Positions 50,217 through 59,619 of a stretch of 64,000 nucleotides of DNA are shown piece after piece. The notes under the pieces were generated by a model that was given only the letters and a program-made list of their open reading frames with translations, searched no databases and was not told the origin of the DNA. Source of the DNA: Ardenticatenaceae bacterium (GTDB taxonomy: Bacteria > Chloroflexota > Anaerolineae > Promineifilales > Promineifilaceae); contig JACKCC010000006.1 in NCBI GenBank assembly GCA_020634245.1, forward strand, positions 310,001 to 374,000. The letters run 5' to 3'. A program made the translations under genes and the position numbers. Position 1 is the first letter of the stretch. Each line of letters opens with the position of its first letter.

Positions 50217-50528
50217 TTATTCCGGCTCAATGGTGAACATAAGCGGGAATCCTTCCAGGCTGGCCGCAAAATGAGCCTGGCCCACTCGTTTTTGAGCCTC
50301 TTGTAGCGGCAAGATTGTTACCAGCGCCTGGCCTTGCGTATGAGCTACGTAGGTGATATGTTCCGCATCGGGTAGGGTCAGGCCAAAAAAGCGGCGCAAG
50401 ACGATAATAACAAACTCGTAGGGAGTTACCTCATCGTTGTGGATAACGACTTTGTGTAACCGTTCCAATGCATTTTCCAGGGAGGTATGAATTTGTTTTT
50501 CTGTTTCTAATCCAAACAGCATCTCCAT
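50217..50528 (-). CDS. clpS: ATP-dependent Clp protease adaptor ClpS
   Basis: A 103-residue adaptor that binds the N-domain of ClpA/ClpC and delivers N-degron substrates. The core KVVIHNDEVTPYEFVIIVLRR (about 26-46), with the acidic pocket residues Asn-Asp and the following helix, and EAQKRVGQAHFAASLEG, are typical. Length is normal. The gene stands alone; clp protease genes are not in this window. Confidence 0.93.
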   Translation of the reverse strand: MEMLFGLETEKQIHTSLENALERLHKVVIHNDEVTPYEFVIIVLRRFFGLTLPDAEHITYVAHTQGQALVTILPLQEAQKRVGQAHFAASLEGFPLMFTIEPE

Positions 50529-50671
50529 GATCGGCCTCGTCTGTCATTTTGTCGATTCGATTTTACCCGAACATCCATCACATTCATAACTCAGTTCACA
50601 GGTTTAGTAGCATCAGTGCATGGTGTGGGTGATGAGGTTGATCGTGCCTGCATTCGCAAGAAAGCCTGCGA

Positions 50672-51448
50672 GGTAGTGGTTAAACAAGAACTGGTAAGTT
50701 CTCGTTGTACTCATGAATAAATACCTTTAAAGCTGCCTCATGATACGTATCAGATTTGGAAAACGAAAGCGATCGACGAACAAAACGGCCCAGCCGCTGC
50801 CGCAATGTGTTATTCCATCTCTCAACATGCGCTGTTTCACCCGTCTCTTTACCAACCGATTGGTGTTCCTCGCCCAACAAGCCAAACACCTGCTCATAAG
50901 TTTCCCAGAAGTCGCTGAAGGTGACACAATGTCGATAGGTGACTGGTATCCAAGACCACAAACGCCAACAGCTTTCTTCGCTACGGTCGCCAATGAAGTA
51001 GGAAACAATCTGGCGTGTCCGACGACACAAGGCTATCCAAATCCATCGTTTGTTTTTTTTGACTCGACAAATGACCACAATTCATCTAATTCCAGCACAT
51101 CGTCAGGTCGTGCTTCCTCCAACGGAGGCATTTCGGGCAATGAATCGGCCTTTTCCTTTAGCCATTTAGCCACAGTTTGGCGAGCAACACCGAAAGTTCG
51201 GGCAACACCCCGTAAGCTGGAGCGTTCATGATAAGCTCGTAATATCTCAGCTTTACGTTCAGGCGTGTATTGAACAGACGGGTTCAGAGTTCCGTATGCA
51301 TCGCATGCTTTACAATGATACTTTTGCCTACCTGCTTTCGTCTTGCCATTCTTGACAATGTTTACACTTTGACATTTTTTACAGCGATTTACAATTATCT
51401 GCGTTATCATGTTTCTATGATACCATCAGTCCAATATTTACCACTACC
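50672..51448 (-). mobile_element. IS1-family insertion sequence, complete with target duplication
   Basis: A 777-base element. The left end GGTAGTGGTTAAAC and the inverse of the right end GGTAGTGGTAAATA match over the first nine bases and partly beyond. GCCTGCGA flanks it at 50664-50671 and 51449-51456 as an 8-bp target duplication. It encodes a two-frame transposase with a slippery A8 run. It sits in the gap between clpS and the two-component genes, about 60 bases before the kinase start. Confidence 0.95.
50680..51410 (-). CDS. IS1 transposase InsA/InsB with programmed frameshift
   Basis: Two overlapping frames. InsA (51410 to 51033, 125 residues) has a zinc finger (CKKCQS, YHCKAC) and a helix-turn-helix (GVARTFGVARQTVAKWL), then LDELWSFVESKK with the first catalytic Asp. 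InsB (ending at 50680) continues NKRWIWIALCRRTR, the second Asp in CVTFSDFWETY and Glu in HVERWNNTLRQR. A run of eight A on the coding strand (51060-51053) is the expected -1 slippage site joining them, giving a fusion with an intact DDE triad. No other damage is visible, so the element may be active. Confidence 0.93.
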
Positions 51449-51498
51449 GCCTGCGATAGCAAGTATCACGACTTGTTTACAAACGATTACGCAACTTC

Positions 51499-51507
51499 TG
51501 TTATAAT
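51499..51507 (+). promoter_or_regulatory. Extended -10 promoter of the two-component operon
   Basis: TGTTATAAT (51499-51507) is an extended -10 element ending only 9 bases before the ATG at 51517. The predicted start point (about 51514) would give a nearly leaderless message. No good -35 box is visible, and the IS1 element ends 50 bases upstream. Confidence 0.6.
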
Positions 51508-51516
51508 CTGGCCAGC

Positions 51517-53577
51517 ATGGAAAATCAACTATCGTATCTTGTTTTTGTGTATTTTGTGTATGGCCTTGCCTTTTTTAGCATGGGGCTGGCTGTTTGGTTG
51601 GAAGCCGGCCGAACTTCTGGTTTTCAAAATATCCGTATGCTGCGTTTTTTGGCTGGTTTTGGCTTTTTGCATGGCGTGCATGAATGGGTGGAAATTTTTA
51701 CGATTTTGCATAATGCCGGGGTAATTGAGCTGGCTAATCCCTTTCTGACAAATGTGCTGGACGTGACTTTTTTGTTGTTGTCTTTTGTGCTGCTGTTTTC
51801 GTTTGGCGCATTTATGATTTTTTCGGAACGGGGTGGTGACGGCCGTATCCGTACAATTCTTGTGGTTCTGATATTTTTAGCCGTTTGGGCAATTTCCACG
51901 GCGGTTGCTCTATCCATTTACAAACCATGTCGTGAAGGTTGTATGGACGTGGCCGACGTGTTGGGGCGTTACTTGCTGGGTATTCCCGGTGCTCTGTTGG
52001 CGGCCTGGGCGATGTTGTTGCAGCGACGATCCTTCCAGGCCAGGGGTATGACTCGCTGTGCCACTGATATTCGTTGGGCCGCTTTGGCATTGGTTTTATA
52101 TGGCGTTGTTGGGCAAATATTTACCAAACAAACGCCCCTTTTCCCTTCAACCATCATCAATACGGATTTATTTTTGCAATGGTTTGGTTTTCCGGTGCAA
52201 ATTTTACGGGCGGTCATGGCCGTGCTGGTGGCTGTTTTTGTCATCCGGGCGCTGCGTGCATTTGAACTGGAACGCCGGCAAAGGTTGACCGAGGCCCAGC
52301 GGGCGGCGTTGGAAACGCAGCAGCGGGCCAGGACGGAGACAGAAGCGTTGAATCAGGAGCTGCAAACGGCCGTACAAAATCTGACAACACTGTTTGATTT
52401 ATCTTACAATCTGGCCCGGTCGTTGGATCGGGATACCATTTTGCGGCAAACACTGCCCCAAATTTGTGAGAGTATGCCGCATATTGCCAGGGGGGTGATT
52501 TTCATCCATGAACGGGGGCAACGGCCGTTACACCCCATCATTTGTTACCCGCCCAATTTGCCCGTTAATGGTTCTACAGGGGCATCCCTTGCTCCGCCGA
52601 TCCTTCTGGTTGCTGAATATGTTGATACCAGTGGCGGACCGGCTTGTTGGCTTGATGGAGCTGTACAGCCACTTGACCCGACAGAATTTAAGGCTGGTGT
52701 CAACTCGCCCCAACGGTACGGCCGTGTCATCGGCTTACCGCTTCTCATCAAAGAACAAATTAGTGGCAGCCTGGTGTTGACCTTGCAAAAAGAGAGTGAA
52801 GGCGCCACGCTAAATGATCTATCCATGTTTTGCACCATCAGCCGCCAGTTGAGCCTGGCCATTGAGAATGCAGCATTGTATCAGGATGTGCAGGCCCGCG
52901 AAGAGCTGCGTGGTGAACTGCTGCACCGTGTTGTGACGGCCCAGGAGATGGAACGGCAGCGCATTGCCCGCGAACTGCACGATGGCGTGGGTCAAATGTT
53001 GACTGCGCTGGGATTGGGCTTGGCCGCTGCCCGCGACAGCATCACTCGTGACCCGGAACGTAGTTTTCAGCAGTTAGATGAGCTTAAAAGTATGGGGACG
53101 CAGGTCTTGCATGAATTACAAGATTTAGTGACCGGTTTACGGCCGTCTGTTTTGGACGATTTGGGTCTGCTACCGGCTTTGCGTGGTCTGGTTCAGCAGT
53201 TCGATAATCGGGTGGAAACGGCCGTGCATCTCAACGTACAGGGGCATTCTCGTCGTCTTCAGCCAGAAATAGAGACGGTGCTGTTTCGGATTGCACAAGA
53301 AGCATTGACCAATGCTGTCCGGCACGCCCAGGCCGCTCACGTCAACGTTGCCCTGGATTTCAACACAGATTTTACGGAACTGCGCATCGAGGATGATGGC
53401 TGTGGTTTTGATCCGGAAGCCATTTTGCGTACCGACCATAAACAGCATTGGGGATTATTAGGCATAGAGGAGCGTGTAACACTTGTCGGCGGCCGGAGTC
53501 AGATTCACTCTAGTCCCGGAGAAGGCACAATCATTGCTGTCAATATCCCATTACAGGAGGAACTGGCCCATGTCTGA
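51517..53577 (+). CDS. NarL-type membrane histidine kinase
   Basis: A 686-residue kinase. The first about 245 residues contain around seven membrane helices, then a coiled coil (about 250-290), a GAF domain (about 295-455), HisKA_3 with the phospho-acceptor His in RQRIARELHDGVGQMLTALG, and a HATPase domain (AQEALTNAVRHAQA, DDGCGF, HWGLLGIEERVTLVGG). This architecture signals to LuxR-type regulators, and its partner gene overlaps its 3' end by 8 bases. No ribosome site precedes ATG 51517, in keeping with the predicted leaderless transcript. Confidence 0.93.
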   Translation: MENQLSYLVFVYFVYGLAFFSMGLAVWLEAGRTSGFQNIRMLRFLAGFGFLHGVHEWVEIFTILHNAGVIELANPFLTNVLDVTFLLLSFVLLFSFGAFMIFSERGGDGRIRTILVVLIFLAVWAISTAVALSIYKPCREGCMDVADVLGRYLLGIPGALLAAWAMLLQRRSFQARGMTRCATDIRWAALALVLYGVVGQIFTKQTPLFPSTIINTDLFLQWFGFPVQILRAVMAVLVAVFVIRALRAFELERRQRLTEAQRAALETQQRARTETEALNQELQTAVQNLTTLFDLSYNLARSLDRDTILRQTLPQICESMPHIARGVIFIHERGQRPLHPIICYPPNLPVNGSTGASLAPPILLVAEYVDTSGGPACWLDGAVQPLDPTEFKAGVNSPQRYGRVIGLPLLIKEQISGSLVLTLQKESEGATLNDLSMFCTISRQLSLAIENAALYQDVQAREELRGELLHRVVTAQEMERQRIARELHDGVGQMLTALGLGLAAARDSITRDPERSFQQLDELKSMGTQVLHELQDLVTGLRPSVLDDLGLLPALRGLVQQFDNRVETAVHLNVQGHSRRLQPEIETVLFRIAQEALTNAVRHAQAAHVNVALDFNTDFTELRIEDDGCGFDPEAILRTDHKQHWGLLGIEERVTLVGGRSQIHSSPGEGTIIAVNIPLQEELAHV

Positions 53578-54229
53578 AATTACGCTAATTTTGGCCGACG
53601 ACCACACGATGGTGCGTTCTGGCTTGCGCATGCTGCTGGAAGCGCAAAGCGATATGCGGATTGTAGGGGAAGCAGAAAATGGCACCGAGGCAGTGCGTAT
53701 GGCTTTGTCGCTCAGGCCGGGTGTTGTGCTGATGGATGTGCAGATGCCGGATATGAATGGTATTGAAGCGACGCGGAAGATTAAGGAAATTGTGCCAGAA
53801 ACGGCCGTGCTCGCCCTCACTATTTATGAAGACGACCAATACTTCTTTGAAATGCTCAAAGCAGGCGCTTCTGGTTACATCCCTAAACGTGCTGCTCCCG
53901 ATGATTTGGTTAGTGCCATTCGTACCGTTGCTTGTGGCGAGGTTTACCTTTTCCCCACCCTTGCCGCCCATCTCGTACAAGATTTTGTCAACCGGCAAGG
54001 CTCCGAAATGCTCCCCGTCAATCATGATCTGACTTCACGCGAGCAAGAAGTACTCACCTTAATTGCCGAAGGCTATACCAATGCTGTCATCGGCGAAAAA
54101 CTGGAAATAAGCGTCAAAACTGTTGACCGGCACCGTGAAAACATCATGCGCAAACTGAACATGCACACCCGGGTAGAACTGGTCAAATACGCCATTCGTG
54201 TTGGACTAATCGACCTGGAAGAGTCATAA
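53570..54229 (+). CDS. NarL/LuxR-family response regulator
   Basis: A 219-residue regulator starting at ATG 53570 (MSEITLILADD), with GGAGG 9 bases upstream inside the kinase gene. The receiver domain has the acidic pair in LADDH, the phosphorylation site in VLMDVQMPD (about residue 54) and Lys in GYIPKRAAP. The C-terminal LuxR helix-turn-helix reads LTSREQEVLTLIAEG, then EISVKTVDRHRENIMRKL. It is the cognate output of the preceding kinase; target genes are unknown. Confidence 0.95.
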   Translation: MSEITLILADDHTMVRSGLRMLLEAQSDMRIVGEAENGTEAVRMALSLRPGVVLMDVQMPDMNGIEATRKIKEIVPETAVLALTIYEDDQYFFEMLKAGASGYIPKRAAPDDLVSAIRTVACGEVYLFPTLAAHLVQDFVNRQGSEMLPVNHDLTSREQEVLTLIAEGYTNAVIGEKLEISVKTVDRHRENIMRKLNMHTRVELVKYAIRVGLIDLEES

Positions 54230-54347
54230 CAAACACCAGGCAGCCACGCTTAAAACCCTATCCTTCGTGAAATTAGACGCCATCCAGGTTGTGCCAGGTC
54301 TCGTCTCAAAAACAATCGCTTTATTCGTTCTTTAAGCCAAAATCGGG

Positions 54348-54353
54348 TATAAT
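54348..54353 (+). promoter_or_regulatory. Putative -10 box of gyrA
   Basis: TATAAT at 54348-54353 lies 161 bases before the gyrA start, in the 285-base gap after the response regulator. The -35 region 17 bases upstream (TTCGTT) is weak. Confidence 0.4.
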
Positions 54354-54514
54354 TTTTGCTTGGAAAAACAGTATTTCCAGCCCATAGCCACCCATCTTGG
54401 CGTGGCCTTTTTTCGTACGGAATCGTCCACAAATAGATTTTTAGATCAAGAAGACGATTCCGCAGAACCATCCGTTCAGGATGTTCAAACCGACAATGAG
54501 TTTGGAGGTTTCTT

Positions 54515-57019
54515 TTGGAAATCGGAACAGTCAGCACGATTGATATTAACCAGGAGATGCGTAACTCCTATCTCGATTATGCCATGAGCGTAATCGTCTC
54601 CCGCGCCTTACCCGACGCTCGTGATGGTCTCAAACCCGTTCACCGCCGCATTTTGTATGCCATGCACGATATGGGTATCCGCGCTACCAGCCCGCACCGT
54701 AAAAGCGCCCGTATCGTCGGTGAAGTATTGGGTAAGTATCATCCCCATGGCGATTCATCCGTCTACGATGCCATGGTGCGTATGGCCCAGGAATTTTCCA
54801 TGCGCTATATGCTGGTGGATGGTCAGGGGAATTTTGGCAGCATCGACGGTGACAGCGCGGCGGCTATGCGTTACACCGAGGCGCGTCTGGCAAGGATTGC
54901 CAATGAATTATTAGAAGACATCGACAAAGATACCGTTGATTTTACCCCTAACTTTGACGACAGCCTGACAGAACCAGATTTGTTGCCGGCCCGGCTTCCC
55001 AATCTGCTTCTCAATGGCTCTTCCGGTATTGCTGTTGGGATGGCCACCAATATCCCGCCCCACAATCTCACCGAAATCGGTCAAGCCATTATTTATCTCA
55101 TCGATCGGCAAGAAGATTTAGATAATGTGACTCTTGATGAGTTGATGCAGTTTGTGAAAGGTCCCGATTTTCCTACCGGCGGGATTATCATTGGTAATGA
55201 AGGCATTCGCAGCGCGTTTGCTACGGGGCGGGGCCGCATTGTTGTGCGTGGCAAGGCGACTATCGAAGAAATGCCGGGCAAGCCGGATCGCCAGCGTATC
55301 AACATCACGGAAATTCCCTACCAGGTCAACAAAGCGATGTTGATCGAGCGCATTGCTGAATTGGTCAATAAAGGTGTCATCCCCGATATTTCCGACTTGC
55401 GTGATAGTTCCGATCGGCGTGGTATTTCCATTGTGGTGGAGCTGAAACGAGGCACGCAGCCACTGAAAGTGTTGAATCAGTTGTATAAGCATACGGCATT
55501 GCAGACGACGTTTGGCGTGCAAATGCTAGCGTTGGTGGATAAACAGCCTTATTTGCTCTCGTTGAAACGGGCGCTGCAAATTCACATTGATCATCGTGTT
55601 AATGTCATTACCCGGCGGACTCAGTTTGATTTGGACAAAGCTCTGAGACGGCAGCATATTTTGGAAGGGTTGTTGATTGCCTTGGATCATTTGGATGAGG
55701 TGATTGAAACGATCCGTCGGTCGCCGGATGCAGATATGGCGCGGGAGCGGCTGATGGCTGGGTTTGGTTTGACGGAAGCGCAGGCGACGGCCATTTTGGA
55801 TATGCAGTTGCGTCGGTTAGCGGCGTTGGAGCGACAAAAAATCGAAGATGAGTATAAAGAAGTCTCAGCGCTCATCGACTATTTGCGCAGCTTGCTGGCT
55901 GATAAGAACAAGATTTTGGCGCTTATTCGCGAAGATATTGAGTTGCTCATTGAAAAGTTTGGCGATGACCGGCGCACAGAGATTGATTTGCGGTCTGACG
56001 CCGAGATTGACATTGAAGACCTGATTCAGGACGAAGACGTGCTGATCTCAATTACGCAGCGGGGTTATATCAAACGCACGCCGGTTTCGGCTTACCGTAT
56101 TCAAGGCCGGGGCGGTAAGGGTCTCATTGGTATGAGCACGCGGGATGAGGATGAACTGGAGCATTTGTTTGCGGCGGGGACGTTGAATACGATTCTCTTT
56201 TTCTCGGATCGGGGTAAGGTTTATGCTGATAAGGCGTATAACATCCCGGAGATGGGCCGGACGGCGCGGGGTACATCTTTGATGAATGTGCTGCCGTTGA
56301 TGCCGGATGAGCGGATTACGGCCGTTATCGCGGTTCATGATTTTGAAGATGCCGAATATTTGACGATGGTGACGGTGAACGGCCGTATCAAACGTGTTGA
56401 GGTGGGTGCATTCAAACATGTCCGTCCCAGCGGCCTCATCGCCCTCAGCCTGGATGAGGATGACAGCCTGGGCTGGGTCAAACTGTCGCGTGGCGGCCAG
56501 GATTTAATTTTAGTCAGCGAGCAGGGCAAAGGTATTCGGTTCAGCGAAGAGGATGTGCGCCCAATGGGCCGGACGGCGGCCGGCGTCAATGCTATGCGGC
56601 TTGATACCTGGGATAATATTGCCGGGGCTGACGTTGTCGATCCCGATGATGATCTGCTAATCATCACCGAAAAAGGGTACGGTAAACGAACGCCGCTAGA
56701 AGATTACCGCCAGCAAAACCGGTATGGCCAGGGCGTGCGGGCAATGATTTTGGATCCGGATCGGACCGGTAAGATTGTCAATGCCCGTGTGGTAACGCGC
56801 GGTGATGAAGTGACCTGTATATCCAGTAATGGCATCATCTTGCGGACATCAGCCGATACGATTTCGCGGCAGGGTCGTTCTACGCAGGGAGTGCGGGTGA
56901 TGGATTTGCGTGAGGATGATACCGTTGCTTCGGTGGCCGTGATTCGTGAAGGTCGTTTGTCACGAGTGAACGGGGATGAGGAAACAGTTCCGGTTATTGA
57001 GCAGCCAGATTCGGATTAA
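54515..57019 (+). CDS. gyrA: DNA gyrase subunit A
   Basis: GyrA forms the cleavage/religation core of gyrase, which introduces negative supercoils. It has 834 residues from a TTG start, 6 bases after GGAGG. The sequence NSYLDYAMSVIVSRALPDARDG, the active Tyr120 in AAAMRYTEARL, and a C-terminal DNA-wrapping propeller with the GyrA box QGRGGKG (usual QRRGGKG) are present. Quinolone-determining positions are the susceptible type (Ser81 and Asp85 in HPHGDSSVYDAM, equivalent to E. coli Ser83 and Asp87). gyrB is not adjacent. A strong terminator follows. Confidence 0.97.
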   Translation: MEIGTVSTIDINQEMRNSYLDYAMSVIVSRALPDARDGLKPVHRRILYAMHDMGIRATSPHRKSARIVGEVLGKYHPHGDSSVYDAMVRMAQEFSMRYMLVDGQGNFGSIDGDSAAAMRYTEARLARIANELLEDIDKDTVDFTPNFDDSLTEPDLLPARLPNLLLNGSSGIAVGMATNIPPHNLTEIGQAIIYLIDRQEDLDNVTLDELMQFVKGPDFPTGGIIIGNEGIRSAFATGRGRIVVRGKATIEEMPGKPDRQRINITEIPYQVNKAMLIERIAELVNKGVIPDISDLRDSSDRRGISIVVELKRGTQPLKVLNQLYKHTALQTTFGVQMLALVDKQPYLLSLKRALQIHIDHRVNVITRRTQFDLDKALRRQHILEGLLIALDHLDEVIETIRRSPDADMARERLMAGFGLTEAQATAILDMQLRRLAALERQKIEDEYKEVSALIDYLRSLLADKNKILALIREDIELLIEKFGDDRRTEIDLRSDAEIDIEDLIQDEDVLISITQRGYIKRTPVSAYRIQGRGGKGLIGMSTRDEDELEHLFAAGTLNTILFFSDRGKVYADKAYNIPEMGRTARGTSLMNVLPLMPDERITAVIAVHDFEDAEYLTMVTVNGRIKRVEVGAFKHVRPSGLIALSLDEDDSLGWVKLSRGGQDLILVSEQGKGIRFSEEDVRPMGRTAAGVNAMRLDTWDNIAGADVVDPDDDLLIITEKGYGKRTPLEDYRQQNRYGQGVRAMILDPDRTGKIVNARVVTRGDEVTCISSNGIILRTSADTISRQGRSTQGVRVMDLREDDTVASVAVIREGRLSRVNGDEETVPVIEQPDSD

Positions 57020-57054
57020 GAATTCAGGCCTTTAAATTTTTGCTTTTATAATGA

Positions 57055-57082
57055 GAGACGGCGGAACGGCCGTCTCTTTTTT
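57055..57082 (+). terminator. Rho-independent terminator of gyrA
   Basis: GAGACGGC (57055), a 6-base loop, GCCGTCTC (57069-57076) and six T, 36 bases after the gyrA stop. An AACGGCCGT copy forms the loop and descending arm. Confidence 0.92.
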
Positions 57083-57247
57083 GCCAATATACCCATATTT
57101 CCTATGTTGGACATGCTTCCCTCCTTATATACTTAAAGGTGAATGATTATATTTACTGCAACAATTACCAAACATTCAACATGCAAGTATATCCGCCCTT
57201 AAATAGTGCTATTTATTTCCTATTAACAAGGGTTGGGAGAGTAATGG

Positions 57248-58564
57248 ATGTCTATTGCCCAAATAACTGAAATCTTATCCCCTATCACCACAACTGATGA
57301 ACTTGATGTTTCTGTTGGCCTGGTACAGGACATCATTTTTCGCTTGTTATTTAACGAAGGTGCCGTCAGCGTCGGCCGTTTTGCGGAAACATTAGGACTC
57401 CCCGGTCGCATCCTCGACGATTTGCTCTCCAAGATGAAACAAGAGCATCTGGTTGAGATTACAAAAGCCGGCACACTAGGCAGCCTTAGTTTTACATACA
57501 GCCTGACCGAAGCCGGTACCAAACGTGCCCGTGATGCCTTTGAACGCAGCCAGTACGTAGGCTTGGCCCCGGTGCCTTTGGAATCATACAACGCTGCTAT
57601 TTTGGCCCAAACTTCGGAAACCCAGCGTATTACCCCAGAACAAGTACAGGCATCGTTAAACCACCTGATTTTACCCGATAATTTTCACCGGCGTATTGGC
57701 CCGGCGGTTAATTCAGGTTCCTCGCTTTTTCTCTATGGCCCACCGGGAAACGGCAAAACGACGATTGCCCAGGCGATTGCCTCTCTTTTGTCAAAAGATG
57801 CTCCTATCTGGCTGCCGGAGGCCGTAACGGCCGGTGGTCAAATTATACGCATCTTCGATCCTTTGATTCACGAGCCGATACAACATGAGGAAATGCCATT
57901 TTATACGACGGCTTTCACTTCAACGCTGAACGGCTCATCGAAATTGCGCATAGATAAGCGGTGGCGGTTGTTTAAACGGCCGTCTGTCATGGTTGGTGGC
58001 GAGTTGACGATGGAATCGCTTGACTTGCGCTTTGAACCGGTTGCCAAAGTGTATGAAGCCCCATTGCAGTTAAAAGCTAACGGCGGCATGTTTCTCATTG
58101 ATGATTTTGGTCGGCAGCAAATCAGCCCTCAGCAGCTCCTCAATCGTTGGATTGTTCCTTTAGAGAGCGGCATAGACTTTTTGCGGCTGCAATCTGGACA
58201 AAGCCTGGAAGTTCCTTTTCGCCAGCTCATCGTTTTTTCCACCAACCTCGATCCTTCTGAATTGGTTGATGATGCATTTTTACGCCGAATTCAGATGAAA
58301 GTCGAAGTAGGTGGACCGGATGAGCGGCTTTTCTACCAGATATTTTTGCGGATGTGTGAAATTATAAAAATCCCGTTTGATAAGAAGAGCTTTGTCCATT
58401 TGTTACAAAAATGGTATCGAGAACCTAACCGGACAATGCAGTCCGTGCATCCGCGTGACATTATAAAAACAGTCGTGGCCCTTTGTAATTATGAAGGCAT
58501 CGACTACCAATTAACGCCTGAACTCATTGATGAAGCCTGTACCAGTTACTTTGTCGATATGTAA
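57248..58564 (+). CDS. AAA-type ATPase with N-terminal winged helix
   Basis: A 438-residue protein. Residues about 15-90 look like a winged-helix domain (VSVGRFAETLGLPGRILDDLL; a second segment SLSFTYSLTEAGTKRAR fits the wing). The ATPase part has Walker A LYGPPGNGKTT (about 162-172), Walker B MFLIDDFGRQ (about 280-289), sensor FSTNLDP and arginine-rich DDAFLRRIQMKVEV. The family is a predicted regulatory ATPase common in Chloroflexota and pilus-bearing bacteria, but I cannot name its partner. Own terminator at 58596; a monocistronic gene. Confidence 0.85.
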   Translation: MSIAQITEILSPITTTDELDVSVGLVQDIIFRLLFNEGAVSVGRFAETLGLPGRILDDLLSKMKQEHLVEITKAGTLGSLSFTYSLTEAGTKRARDAFERSQYVGLAPVPLESYNAAILAQTSETQRITPEQVQASLNHLILPDNFHRRIGPAVNSGSSLFLYGPPGNGKTTIAQAIASLLSKDAPIWLPEAVTAGGQIIRIFDPLIHEPIQHEEMPFYTTAFTSTLNGSSKLRIDKRWRLFKRPSVMVGGELTMESLDLRFEPVAKVYEAPLQLKANGGMFLIDDFGRQQISPQQLLNRWIVPLESGIDFLRLQSGQSLEVPFRQLIVFSTNLDPSELVDDAFLRRIQMKVEVGGPDERLFYQIFLRMCEIIKIPFDKKSFVHLLQKWYREPNRTMQSVHPRDIIKTVVALCNYEGIDYQLTPELIDEACTSYFVDM

Positions 58565-58595
58565 TTGGCAGATGTTTGCGGTATAAAAAAGGAAT

Positions 58596-58627
58596 AGGGC
58601 GTCCATTTTCAGGACGCCCTGTTTTTT
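58596..58627 (+). terminator. Rho-independent terminator of the AAA ATPase gene
   Basis: AGGGCGTCC, 7-base loop, GGACGCCCT, then GTTTTTT: a perfect 9-bp stem, 31 bases after the stop codon. Confidence 0.93.
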
Positions 58628-58668
58628 GCACGTTGGGGCTTTGTATCGAAAAATCTGGCGTTTGCGCT

Positions 58669-59454
58669 TTAGCCTTGCAGCAAATCGGTCAGGCCGCGCA
58701 CCACGGAACCCTCACCGGTTTGTTTGCCACCAGCCGCAGGAGCATTTTGCAAAATGCGGTCGGCCAGCCTGGAGAAGGGCAGTGATTGCAGCCAGACACG
58801 TCCTGTGCCTTGCAGCGTAGCCAGGAATAACCCTTCGCCGCCAAAGAACATCGATTTTAGATTGCCGGCGCGTTGAATGTCGTAATTGATGGTGGACTCG
58901 AAGGCAACGATGCAGCCTGTATCGACCATTATTTTTTGACCGGTCAAGGTTTTCTGGACGATGGTGCCACCGGCATGGATGAAGACATTGCCATCACCAC
59001 GCAGCCGCTGCAAGATAAATCCTTCACCACCGAACAGACCAGCCCCCAGTTTTTTGTTGAAAGCTATGCTGACTTCTGTACCCAATGCGGCGCAGAGGAA
59101 GGAGTCTTTCTGGCAAATCAGTTCACCATTGGCCTCATCCAGATCAATGGCGATGATTTTGCCGGGATAAGGTGCGCCAAAGGCGACATGTTTTTTGCCC
59201 TCAGCATTGTTGGTGAAGTGGGTCATAAAGAGTGATTCGCCGGTGAAGGCGCGTTTAGCAACACTACCAAGCTTGCTCATCAGCCCTTCGTTGGGCTTGG
59301 AGCCGTCACCCATCCGGGTTTCGAAGGCCATGCCATCTTCCATGTACATCATAGCGCCAGCTTCAGCAATCACAGTCTCGCGGGGATCGAGTTCGATTTC
59401 GACAAACTGAAGATCGTCACCAAATATTTCATAATCAACTTCGTGGCTTTTCAT
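58669..59454 (-). CDS. AIM24/TIGR00266 family protein
   Basis: A 261-residue beta-rich protein of the AIM24 family. Typical parts are LDPRETVIAEAGAMMYMEDG (about 22-41), SLFMTHFTN, FLCAALGTEV, GLFGGEGFILQRLRGDGNVFIHAGG, TGCIVAFE and SMFFGGEGLFLATLQGTGRVWLQSLP. The bacterial role is not settled; the fold is a trimeric beta-helix-like barrel linked to envelope or stress functions. Monocistronic, with AAGGAG upstream of the ATG. Confidence 0.93.
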   Translation of the reverse strand: MKSHEVDYEIFGDDLQFVEIELDPRETVIAEAGAMMYMEDGMAFETRMGDGSKPNEGLMSKLGSVAKRAFTGESLFMTHFTNNAEGKKHVAFGAPYPGKIIAIDLDEANGELICQKDSFLCAALGTEVSIAFNKKLGAGLFGGEGFILQRLRGDGNVFIHAGGTIVQKTLTGQKIMVDTGCIVAFESTINYDIQRAGNLKSMFFGGEGLFLATLQGTGRVWLQSLPFSRLADRILQNAPAAGGKQTGEGSVVRGLTDLLQG

Positions 59455-59619
59455 ATATTTATCTCCTTAATCTGAAATGGGGGAAATGTCAAACAATTTT
59501 AACTTTATCACTTCGACAAAGTTGGACGGCTTTTAACTCTTAAAAAACCTTTTCCACTTTTACTTGTATACGTGGTTTGGCGTGTATGGTTGTAGGATAG
59601 CAGAAATGCTGTGGGGTTT

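Noticed and set aside
57055..57082. ACGGCCGT copies considered to be terminator stems in general
   Set aside because: Only this copy is in a terminator; nearly all others are inside coding sequence without T-tracts.
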